NCBI GenBank assembly: GCA_934591745.1
Contig: CAKTPQ010000003.1
Location: 1 to 64,000 of the forward strand
Origin: an uncultured Oscillospiraceae bacterium
Lineage (GTDB): Bacteria; Bacillota; Clostridia; Oscillospirales; Oscillospiraceae
Direction: 5' to 3'
DNA: 64,000 bases
In this document: in pieces, positions 53,168 to 61,243 of the stretch
Layout: every line of letters begins with the position of its first letter
Numbering within the stretch: the first letter of the stretch is position 1
Made by a program: the position numbers and the translations under genes
The notes under the pieces: model-generated
Told to the model about the DNA's origin: nothing
The model's database searches: none
The model's input: the letters and a program-made list of their open reading frames with translations, nothing else

Positions 53168-54643
53168 ATGCGCGTCATGAAAAAGACCCTGCTGCCCCTG
53201 CTGCTGGTGGTGAGCCTGCTGCTCCCCGCCTGCGGCGCGCAGCCCGCCGGCGGGGAGGAGGCCCCGTGGCAGACCGCTTACCGCCAGACCGGGGAGTATC
53301 TGCTGTCCCAGGATGCCCCCACCGCCGGCTCTGTGGGCGGCGAATGGACGGTGGTGGGGCTTCGCGCCGCAGGTCTGCTGTCCCGTGAGACCGCCGCCGT
53401 CTACTACGAATCTGCCGCGGCCTATGCGGCTCAGGCTGACGGGAACCGCCTGAACCCCAACAAGTCCACGGAGAACGCCCGCACCATTCTGGGCGTCACC
53501 GCCGCCGGACACAATGCCGCCGACGTGGACGGCGTGGATCTGACGGTAGGGCTGGGCGATATGGAATATCTTCGCCGTCAGGGTCTCAACGGCCCCGTCT
53601 GGGCGCTGATCGCACTGGACAGCGGCGCGTATCCCGACCCTGCCCCCGCGGAGGGCGCAGAGCCTGTGACCCGTGCCGCGCTGGTGGCGGAGGTGCTGTC
53701 CTCCCGCTGCGCCGACGGCGGCTGGACACTGATGGGTGACACGCTGGACGTGGACATCACCGCCATGGCTCTGACGGCGCTGGCCCCCTATACGGAGGAT
53801 GCCGCCGTGCAGGCGGCGGTGGACGCCGCCGTGCAGATGCTGTCCGACAGCCAGCTGCCCAGCGGCGGCTTTGCCAGCTGGGGTACGGAGAACTGCGAAT
53901 CTGCGGCCCAGGTGCTGGTGGCCCTGACCTCCCTCGGCATCGACCCGCTTACCGACAGCCGCTTCCTGAAGAACGGCGCCACGGTGCTGGACGCGCTGGC
54001 CGCCTTTGCCGTGGAGGGCGGCGGCTTCCGCCACATCGCGGAGCAGACCGCCCCGGACGATATGGCCACGGAGCAGGGCTTTTACGCGCTGGCGGCCTAT
54101 GACCGCTTCACCAGGGGCCAGTCCCGCCTGTTCGACATGACCGCCGCGGCCCAGGACGCCTACCAGACCGACCCCGTGCCGGCAGGCAGGCCCCAGCCGG
54201 TGGAGCCGGAGGACGCCCGGGTGGACGAGGGCACCACCTATACCTGCACCGTCTCCATCTCCTGCGCCGCGCTGCTGGACAGCATGGACAAGCTGGCGCA
54301 GAACAAGCGTCCGCTGGTGCCGGAAGACGGTGTGCTCCTGCCGGAGACGCAGGTCACCTTCTCCGCCGGAGAGAGCGCCTTTGATGTGCTCCAGCGTGTC
54401 TGCCGTGACAATAAGCTCCACATGGAGTCCAGCTTCACGCCCCTCTACAACAGCGCCTATATCGAGGGCATCGGCAACCTCTACGAGTTCGACGCCGGCA
54501 GCCTGTCCGGCTGGATGTACGCCGTCAACGACTGGTTCCCCAACTACGGCTGCTCCCGCTATCAGCTGCAAAACGGCGATGTGGTCCGCTGGGTCTACAC
54601 CTGCGACCTGGGCAAGGATGTGGGCGGCGGCATGACCAACTGA
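53168..54643 (+). CDS. transcobalamin/intrinsic-factor-like lipoprotein
   Basis: A 491-aa lipoprotein. ATG 53168 follows AGGAGG, and the lipobox LLLPAC places lipidated Cys22. Residues about 35-325 form a helical alpha/alpha-barrel of the prenyltransferase/terpenoid-cyclase type, with repeats such as ADGGWTLMGDTLDVDITAMAL and PSGGFASWGTENCESAAQVL. Residues about 350-485 are a DUF4430 domain with SAFDVLQRVCRDNKL, GSLSGWMYAVNDWFPNYG and NGDVVRWVYT. This two-domain order is that of animal transcobalamin and intrinsic factor, where B12 is held between barrel and beta domain. As the last gene of a cobalamin-riboswitch operon it is the best candidate for the surface B12-binding protein. A B12 transporter is not in the window. 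Confidence 0.85.
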   Translation: MRVMKKTLLPLLLVVSLLLPACGAQPAGGEEAPWQTAYRQTGEYLLSQDAPTAGSVGGEWTVVGLRAAGLLSRETAAVYYESAAAYAAQADGNRLNPNKSTENARTILGVTAAGHNAADVDGVDLTVGLGDMEYLRRQGLNGPVWALIALDSGAYPDPAPAEGAEPVTRAALVAEVLSSRCADGGWTLMGDTLDVDITAMALTALAPYTEDAAVQAAVDAAVQMLSDSQLPSGGFASWGTENCESAAQVLVALTSLGIDPLTDSRFLKNGATVLDALAAFAVEGGGFRHIAEQTAPDDMATEQGFYALAAYDRFTRGQSRLFDMTAAAQDAYQTDPVPAGRPQPVEPEDARVDEGTTYTCTVSISCAALLDSMDKLAQNKRPLVPEDGVLLPETQVTFSAGESAFDVLQRVCRDNKLHMESSFTPLYNSAYIEGIGNLYEFDAGSLSGWMYAVNDWFPNYGCSRYQLQNGDVVRWVYTCDLGKDVGGGMTN

Positions 54644-54650
54644 ACCGCAC

Positions 54651-54683
54651 CGCCCGCCTGTCGTGGACAGGCGGGCGTTCTTT
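54651..54683 (+). terminator. terminator of the B12-riboswitch operon
   Basis: CGCCCGCCTGTC (54651-54662) pairs exactly with GACAGGCGGGCG (54666-54677), followed by TTCTTT, 8 bp after the last stop. Confidence 0.85.
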
Positions 54684-54776
54684 GTCCACGCCCCTCGCAG
54701 AAGTCCCAAATTTTCCTGACGGGAAACCTGTGCATTTCTACACATTTTCCGTCTGGCGCGGCGGCGCATGACCGTG

Positions 54777-54782
54777 TATAAT
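54777..54782 (+). promoter_or_regulatory. -10 element of the pyruvate carboxylase gene
   Basis: TATAAT at 54777-54782, preceded directly by GTG. No good -35 is seen at 16-18 bp, so the promoter is only partly supported. Confidence 0.4.
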
Positions 54783-54830
54783 AGAGAAAATATAGGTCCG
54801 CGCCCCGTGCGCGGCAGGAAGGAGCCGTCC

Positions 54831-57800
54831 ATGCAGACTACACAGCTCAAAAAGGTGCTGGTCGCCAACCGCGGCGAGATCGCGGTGCGCATTTTCCGCG
54901 CCTGCTATGATTTGGGCCTCCACACCGTGGCCATCTATTCCAACGAAGACACCTACTCGCTGTTCCGCACCAAGGCGGACGAGGCGTATCTGGTGGGGGA
55001 GAAGAAGTCCCCTCTGGGCGCGTATCTGGATATCCCGGGCATCATCAGCCTTGCCCGCCGCCGTGGCGTCACCGCCATCCACCCCGGCTACGGCTTCCTG
55101 TCCGAGAATGCCGACTTTGCCCGGGCCTGCGAGGAAAATGGCATCCTGTTCGTCGGCCCGTCCTCCGATGTGCTGGCCCAGATGGGCGATAAGCTCAGCG
55201 CCAAGGAGATCGCCGTCAAGTGCGGCGTGCCCATCATCCCCGGCTGCACCGAGCCCTTGAAGGACGCCGACGACGCGCTGGAAAAGGCCGTCAGCTTCGG
55301 CTTCCCCGTGATATTGAAGGCGGCGGCCGGCGGCGGCGGACGCGGCATGCGCCGCTGCGACCGGCCCGAGGAGGTCAGGACCGCCTACGAGCTGGTCCAC
55401 AGCGAGGCGGAGAAGTCTTTCGGCTGCGGTGATATCTTCATGGAGAAGTACCTGGTGGAGCCAAAGCACATCGAGGTGCAGATCCTGGCCGACAAGTACG
55501 GCAATGTCTACCACCTGGGCGAGCGTGACTGCTCCCTCCAGCGCCGGTATCAGAAGGTGGTGGAGTTCGCCCCTGCCTGGTCCGTGCCGCAGGCCACGGT
55601 GGAGGCTCTGCGCCGTGACGCAGTGAAGATCGCCAGGTCCGTGGGCTACGTCAGCGCCGGCACCGTGGAGTTCCTGGTGGATAAGTCCGGGAACTACTAC
55701 TTTATCGAGATGAATCCCCGCATTCAGGTGGAGCACACCGTCACCGAGATGGTCACCGGCGTGGACATCGTCCGCGCCCAATTGCTGGTAGCCGCCGGCT
55801 ATCCCCTGAGCTGCCCGGAGATCGGCCTGACGAAGCAGGAGGACGTTCACTTCGACGGTTACGCCATCCAGTGCCGCGTCACCACGGAGGACCCCTCCAA
55901 CAACTTCGCCCCCGACAACGGCAAGATCACGGCCTATCACTCTCCCGGCGGCTTCGGCGTCCGGCTGGACGGCGGCAATGTGGGCGTGGGCACCGTCATC
56001 TCCCCGTATTACGACTCGCTGCTGGTGAAGGTCACCAGCTGGGACCGCACGTTTCCCGCCGTCTGCCGCAAGGCCGCCCGCGCCATCAACGAGGTGCGCG
56101 TTCGGGGCGTCAAGACCAACATCCCCTTCGTCACCAATATTCTGGCCCATCCCACGTTCATCAGCGGCCAGTGCCACACCAAGTTCATCGACGAGACACC
56201 GGAGCTGTTCGAGCTGATGGACTCCCGTGACCGCGCCACCCGCGTCCTGCGTTACATCTCCGAGATCCAGGTGGCCAACCCCAATGCCGAGCGCCACCAG
56301 TACGACATTCCCCGTTTCCCGGAGGCGAAGGAGCCTCTTGGCCCCGGCCTCAAGCAGCTGCTGGACGCGGAAGGCCCCGAGGCCGTGAAGCAGTGGGTGC
56401 TGTCCCAGAAGAAGCTGCTGCTCACCGACACCACCATGCGGGACGCCCACCAGAGCCTGCTGTCCACCCGTATGCGCACCCGCGACATGGTCAAGGGCGC
56501 CGACGGCGTGGCCGACATCCTGCGGGACTGCTTCTCGCTGGAGATGTGGGGCGGCGCCACCTTCGACGTGGCCTACCGCTTCCTCCACGAGTCCCCGTGG
56601 GAGCGTCTGCGCCTGCTGCGTGAAAAGATCCCCAACATCCCGTTCCAGATGCTGCTGCGCGGCTCCAACCTGGTGGGCTACGCCAACTATCCCGACAATC
56701 TGGTGCGCGCCTTCGTGGAGGAGGCCGCCCAGCGCGGCATCGACGTGTTCCGCGTGTTCGACTCCCTGAACTGGGTGCCGGGCATGGAGGTGGCCATGGA
56801 GGAGGTGCTCCGCCAGAACAAGCTGCTGGAGGCCACCATGTGCTACACCGGCGATATTCTGGACGAGACCAAGGACAAGTACACCCTGAAATACTACGTG
56901 GACCTCGCCAAGGAGCTGGAGAAGCGGGGCGCCCACATGCTGGCCATCAAGGATATGTCCGGCCTGCTGAAGCCCTACGCCGCCAAGAAGCTGGTGTCCA
57001 CCCTGAAGCAGGAGGTGGGCCTGCCCATCCACCTGCACACCCATGACACCACCGGCAATCAGGTGGCGGCGCTGCTGCTGGCCGCCGAGGCCGGCGTGGA
57101 CGTGGTGGACGCCGCCTGCGCCCCCATGGCGGGCCTCACCAGCCAGCCCTCGCTGGACGCGGTGGTGGCCGCCCTCCACGGCACGGAGCGGGACACCGGC
57201 CTCGACCTGCGCCGCGTGCAGGAGCTGAGCAACTACTGGTCCGATGTGCGCCTGCGCTACGAGAACTTCGACCACGGCCTGAAGTCCTCCACCACCGACA
57301 TCTACCGCTATGAGATCCCCGGCGGTCAGTACACCAACCTCCGCCCGCAGGTGGAGTCTCTGGGCCTCGGCGACCGGTTCGAGGAGGTCAAGGAGATGTA
57401 CAAGACCGTCAACGATATGCTGGGCGACCCCGTGAAGGTGACGCCCTCCTCCAAGGTGGTGGGCGATCTGGCCATCTTCATGGTGCAGAACGACCTGACG
57501 CCGGAGAACATCGTCCAGCGCGGCGAGGCGCTGGCCTTCCCGGATTCCGTGGTGTCCTACTTCAAGGGCATGATGGGCCAGCCCGCCTGGGGTTTCCCCA
57601 AGGATCTGCAAAAAGTTGTCCTCAAGGGCGAACAGCCCATCACCTGCCGTCCCGGCGCGCTGCTGCCTCCCGTGGACTTCGACCAGCTGCGCCATGAGGT
57701 GGAGCAGTTCCGCGATGACCCGGAGAAGAAGGACCTCATCTCCTATGCCATGTACCCCAAGGTCTACGAGGACTTCTGCCGCCACCGCAAGGAGTACGGC

Positions 57801-58253
57801 TACATCACCCGTATGGGCAGCCATGTGTTCTTCAACGGCATGGCTCTGGGCGAGACCAACAAGATCAACATCGAGGACGGCAAGACCCTGGTCATCAAGT
57901 ACCTGGGCCTGGGCGACCGCAACAGCGACGGCACCATCAACGTCCAGTTCGAGCTGAACGGCATGCGCCGCGAGGTCACCGTCCGCGACCCCAATGCCTC
58001 GGAGCAGACCCGTCAGGCCACCCTGGCCGACGAGTCCGACCCCCTGCAGGTGGGTACGTCCATCCCCGGCATGGTGTCCAAGCTCTGCGTCAAGCAGGGC
58101 GACCATGTGGAGAAGGATCAGGTGCTGGCCGTCATCGAGGCCATGAAGATGGAGACCGCCATCACCGCCCGCACCGCCGGCACGGTCAAGACCGTCCGGG
58201 TCAAGGAGGGCCAGCCCGTCAAGGCCAAGGAGCTGCTGATGGTGCTGGAGTAA
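54831..58253 (+). CDS. pyc: pyruvate carboxylase
   Basis: A 1,140-aa biotin enzyme that makes oxaloacetate from pyruvate, bicarbonate and ATP. It is a single chain with all parts in order. The biotin carboxylase/ATP-grasp part (about 1-450) includes LVANRGEIAVRIFRA, AAAGGGGRGMRR and EMNPRIQVEHTVTEMVTG. The carboxyltransferase barrel (about 525-820) includes LLTDTTMRDAHQSLLSTRMR and LAIKDMSGLLKP. The PYC/OADA region and the biotinyl domain follow, with Lys1106 in EAMKMETAI. Length matches family pyruvate carboxylases. ATG 54831 follows AAGGAG; the frame is open 63 bp further upstream, without support. It is monocistronic between terminators and supplies oxaloacetate for aspartate-family amino acids, including lysine. 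Confidence 0.96.
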   Translation: MQTTQLKKVLVANRGEIAVRIFRACYDLGLHTVAIYSNEDTYSLFRTKADEAYLVGEKKSPLGAYLDIPGIISLARRRGVTAIHPGYGFLSENADFARACEENGILFVGPSSDVLAQMGDKLSAKEIAVKCGVPIIPGCTEPLKDADDALEKAVSFGFPVILKAAAGGGGRGMRRCDRPEEVRTAYELVHSEAEKSFGCGDIFMEKYLVEPKHIEVQILADKYGNVYHLGERDCSLQRRYQKVVEFAPAWSVPQATVEALRRDAVKIARSVGYVSAGTVEFLVDKSGNYYFIEMNPRIQVEHTVTEMVTGVDIVRAQLLVAAGYPLSCPEIGLTKQEDVHFDGYAIQCRVTTEDPSNNFAPDNGKITAYHSPGGFGVRLDGGNVGVGTVISPYYDSLLVKVTSWDRTFPAVCRKAARAINEVRVRGVKTNIPFVTNILAHPTFISGQCHTKFIDETPELFELMDSRDRATRVLRYISEIQVANPNAERHQYDIPRFPEAKEPLGPGLKQLLDAEGPEAVKQWVLSQKKLLLTDTTMRDAHQSLLSTRMRTRDMVKGADGVADILRDCFSLEMWGGATFDVAYRFLHESPWERLRLLREKIPNIPFQMLLRGSNLVGYANYPDNLVRAFVEEAAQRGIDVFRVFDSLNWVPGMEVAMEEVLRQNKLLEATMCYTGDILDETKDKYTLKYYVDLAKELEKRGAHMLAIKDMSGLLKPYAAKKLVSTLKQEVGLPIHLHTHDTTGNQVAALLLAAEAGVDVVDAACAPMAGLTSQPSLDAVVAALHGTERDTGLDLRRVQELSNYWSDVRLRYENFDHGLKSSTTDIYRYEIPGGQYTNLRPQVESLGLGDRFEEVKEMYKTVNDMLGDPVKVTPSSKVVGDLAIFMVQNDLTPENIVQRGEALAFPDSVVSYFKGMMGQPAWGFPKDLQKVVLKGEQPITCRPGALLPPVDFDQLRHEVEQFRDDPEKKDLISYAMYPKVYEDFCRHRKEYGYITRMGSHVFFNGMALGETNKINIEDGKTLVIKYLGLGDRNSDGTINVQFELNGMRREVTVRDPNASEQTRQATLADESDPLQVGTSIPGMVSKLCVKQGDHVEKDQVLAVIEAMKMETAITARTAGTVKTVRVKEGQPVKAKELLMVLE

Positions 58254-58266
58254 GTGCATACCATTA

Positions 58267-58298
58267 CATCCCGCAGCGGGCGTGCCCGCTGCGGGATG
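58267..58298. terminator. hairpin after pyc
   Basis: CATCCCGCAGCGGGC (58267-58281) pairs exactly with GCCCGCTGCGGGATG (58284-58298). The stem is strong but lacks a T-run (TGCTGTTCT follows). Confidence 0.6.
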
Positions 58299-58385
58299 TG
58301 CTGTTCTGCCCCGTCCTTCCGCCCATACTGTACAAAATTCAGGCAAAAACCCAAAAGTGTTTGGTTCTTTTGGCGCAGCTTCCTG

Positions 58386-58391
58386 TATAAT
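58386..58391 (+). promoter_or_regulatory. -10 element of the YhgE/Pip operon
   Basis: TATAAT at 58386-58391 with TTGGTT 19 bp upstream; the spacing is long, so support is moderate. Confidence 0.4.
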
Positions 58392-58476
58392 GGAAAATGC
58401 CTGAGTTTGCGGGCTTTTTCGTACACAAATATGTGACATGCGGCGCGGGGCTCTCCGCACCGCCGATGGAGGACAT

Positions 58477-60543
58477 ATGCGCAATATCTGGACGGTATTC
58501 AAAACGGATCTCTGCACGCTGAGCAAGTGCTTTTTTGCCTGCGTGGTGGTAGTGGCCATCGCGCTGCTGCCCAGCCTGTACGCCTGGCTGAACATCTACT
58601 CCAACTGGGATCCCTACGGCAACACCGGCGGCATCTCCATTGCCGTGGCGTCGCTGGACCGGGGCTATACCGACAACGGCGAATACGTCAACAAGGGCCG
58701 GGACGTGCTGGAGGACTTAAAGACCGCCACGTCCATCAACTGGGTCATCGTGGACACGGAGCAGGAGGCCACCGACGGCGTCTGCGCCGGTGATTACTAC
58801 GCCGCCGTGGTCATCGACGAGGACTTCTCCCGTAAGATGTACCGCATGTTCACCGACTGGACGGGCCAGCCCGCCATTACCTATTATGAAAATGCCAAGA
58901 AGAACGCCGTGGCCACCAAGATCACCGACACGGCGGTGGAGACGCTGAAGCGCTCCATCAGCGAAAACTATCTGGAGGTGGTCATCAGCGGCATCATGGA
59001 GCAGAGCAATCTGCTGGCCGCCGACCTGACGGAGACAGACCCCGAGACTGCCGTCAAGGGCCTTCTGTATCAGGCTCAGGACGTGCTCTCCGGCTGCCGC
59101 CGGATGATGGATGCCTTCCGCGCCGCCGGTGACGCCGGTGTGTCGGAGTCTGACGCACAGGCACTGGCCAACGCCATCGCCGACATCAACAGGAACCTGC
59201 CTGACGGCTCCGCCATTGCTGACGATGCCGCCCAGCTCCAGCACGCGCTGTACACGGCGCTGGCGGGGGTAGAGCGCGCCCTGGACCGCTTCGAGGCGGC
59301 GCTGGGTACGGCGGAGCTGCCCTCGGCCCAGCAGCAGCTGCGGGATGCGGCCGCCGCCATGGGCAGACTCAGCACCCGGCTGTCCGATCTGGCCGGTAAG
59401 CTGGAAGCCGCCAACACCGCCGGCGACCCCATCCTCACCGCGCAGACGGCGCAGCTGCGGGAACTGGCCGGTCGGTGTACCCAGCTCCAGAAGACGCTGA
59501 ACAAGCTGGCTGACAGCAGCGATGTCAGCGGCCTTCTGGCCGACTGTGACGCGCTGGTGGACGCTGTCCGGGATGCGGCCGCCAGGATACCCGTCACGGG
59601 CCGCGACCTGCGTCGCCAGTTGGACACCGTGGTATCGGAGGTGTCCGATGCGCTGGACGGTGTCCGTGACCTGAAGGAGGACGCCAAGGCCCTGCGTGCC
59701 GCGCTGTCCGATACCACGGCGGCGCTGGGCGTCACCATGGACCTGCTGCGCCCGGCGACAGAGCGGATGGTGGACTCCCTGTCCGAGACCATCGACAAGC
59801 TGGAGGGCATGACCACCGGCGAGTACATGGATATCCTTCTCAATGTTCTGGGCGGCGACCCCATTGCCTACAGCCAGTATTTCCCCGAGATGGTGCAGAC
59901 CACCGTCAACAAGGTCTATCCCATCGAGAACTACGGCTCTGCCATGGCCCCGTTCTACACCACACTGGCCATCTGGGTGGGCGGCGTTATCCTCTCGTCT
60001 CTGGTGAAGGTCCACGCCCGTACCGACGGGCTGATCGACCCCCGCCCGGCGCAGCTGTACTTCGGCCGCTATCTGTTCTTTTTTCTGCTCAGTCAGATAC
60101 AGGCGGCGGTCATCGTCACCGGCGATCTGTACCTGCTGAAGATACAGTGCCTGCATCCGGGCCTGCTGTACCTGACGGCGTCTCTGACAGCCTTCACCTT
60201 CAGCCTGCTGATCTACTCGCTGGCCCTGTCCTTCGGCGACGTGGGCAAGGCCCTGGTGGTGGTCATCATGGTCATGCAGATCGCCGGCTCCTCCGGCACG
60301 TTCCCCATCGAACTGCTGCCGGAGATCTACCAGAAAATTTACCGTTTCTTCCCGTTCCCCTATGCCATTGACGCCATGCGCGAGTGCATCTGCGGCCTGT
60401 ACGGCGACTATTATCTGACCCAGATCGCCTTCCTGCTGCTGTTCGCTGTGGCGGCGCTGCTCATCGGATTGCTGGTTCGCCGCCCCTTCATGGGCCTGAA
60501 CCACTTCATGGAGGAAAAGCTGGAGGAAACGGAGCTGCTGTAA
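58477..60543 (+). CDS. YhgE/Pip-family membrane protein 1
   Basis: A 688-aa protein. ATG 58477 lies behind GGAGGA; the in-frame start 39 bp upstream has no site. One N-terminal membrane segment (about 15-37) ends in the family motif LPSLYAWLNIYSNWDPYGN. A long extracellular region follows, including the conserved YYENAKKNAVATKIT and Ala-rich coiled coils. Five or six C-terminal membrane segments (about 490-680) complete it. The family includes phage infection protein Pip and is related in topology to EsaA and ABC-2 permeases. It probably exports or positions surface material; the substrate is unknown. It heads a three-gene operon with a second family member. Confidence 0.88.
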   Translation: MRNIWTVFKTDLCTLSKCFFACVVVVAIALLPSLYAWLNIYSNWDPYGNTGGISIAVASLDRGYTDNGEYVNKGRDVLEDLKTATSINWVIVDTEQEATDGVCAGDYYAAVVIDEDFSRKMYRMFTDWTGQPAITYYENAKKNAVATKITDTAVETLKRSISENYLEVVISGIMEQSNLLAADLTETDPETAVKGLLYQAQDVLSGCRRMMDAFRAAGDAGVSESDAQALANAIADINRNLPDGSAIADDAAQLQHALYTALAGVERALDRFEAALGTAELPSAQQQLRDAAAAMGRLSTRLSDLAGKLEAANTAGDPILTAQTAQLRELAGRCTQLQKTLNKLADSSDVSGLLADCDALVDAVRDAAARIPVTGRDLRRQLDTVVSEVSDALDGVRDLKEDAKALRAALSDTTAALGVTMDLLRPATERMVDSLSETIDKLEGMTTGEYMDILLNVLGGDPIAYSQYFPEMVQTTVNKVYPIENYGSAMAPFYTTLAIWVGGVILSSLVKVHARTDGLIDPRPAQLYFGRYLFFFLLSQIQAAVIVTGDLYLLKIQCLHPGLLYLTASLTAFTFSLLIYSLALSFGDVGKALVVVIMVMQIAGSSGTFPIELLPEIYQKIYRFFPFPYAIDAMRECICGLYGDYYLTQIAFLLLFAVAALLIGLLVRRPFMGLNHFMEEKLEETELL

Positions 60544-60559
60544 AGGAGGTGCACGACCC

Positions 60560-61243
60560 ATGTCGACAGAACGCGACTATCAGGAATTATACGACCGCCT
60601 GCTGGAGGAGGTGGGTGCGCTGCACCGCGCCAACCAGCGCCGTATCCGCAGCGGCATGTGGGCCCTGCTGGCCGTCACCGTGGGACTGATGATCCTCATG
60701 TTCCTGGCCGGCGGCAACAAGGTGTTCACGCTGATGCTGTGGATATTGTCCATGTTCGCCGTGGCGGCGTATCTTATCGCCGTGGAGTACATGGATTACG
60801 AGCTGCAAAAGAAGCTGCGGGACATTGCCCAGCTGGAGGAGAGCGCCTTTGACGGCCTCATGAACGTCCCGGAGCTGCCCGCCGCGCCGGCGCTGCCCCG
60901 GCTGCTGCGCCGTCGTGCCGCCGCCCGGCCTCTGCCGGAGGCGCCCGTGTCCCCGGAGGAGTCCGCTCCTGCGGAGGCATCCGCTCCCGCGCCGGCGCCC
61001 GCCGCCCCGGAGGAGCCGTCCGCCCCTGCGCAGGAGCCTGCCACGCCGGAGGTCTCCGCCGCGCCGCAGCCCGCCCCGCAGGAGCCTGCCGTGCCCCGCG
61101 GTGCTTCGCTGCCTCAGGGTTGGGAGCGTGTGCTGGAGGATCCCGGCAGGCTGGCGGACGACCTGACACTGCTGACCCGTGCGCTGCAGAACCTGTCCGA
61201 GGATCTGCGCCGCGCCGGTGATAAAAAGGAGGGGGAGCGGTGA
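60560..61243 (+). CDS. membrane protein with Pro/Ala-rich tail, between two YhgE/Pip genes
   Basis: A 227-aa protein. ATG 60560 follows AAAGGAGGTG. A short cytoplasmic helix is followed by two adjacent membrane segments (about 33-52 and 56-75). A Pro/Ala/Glu-rich low-complexity stretch (about 105-185) leads to a short C-terminal helical piece. I do not recognise the family. Its stop overlaps the GTG of the next gene (GTGA), so it is made together with the second YhgE-like protein and may be an accessory subunit. Confidence 0.65.
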   Translation: MSTERDYQELYDRLLEEVGALHRANQRRIRSGMWALLAVTVGLMILMFLAGGNKVFTLMLWILSMFAVAAYLIAVEYMDYELQKKLRDIAQLEESAFDGLMNVPELPAAPALPRLLRRRAAARPLPEAPVSPEESAPAEASAPAPAPAAPEEPSAPAQEPATPEVSAAPQPAPQEPAVPRGASLPQGWERVLEDPGRLADDLTLLTRALQNLSEDLRRAGDKKEGER

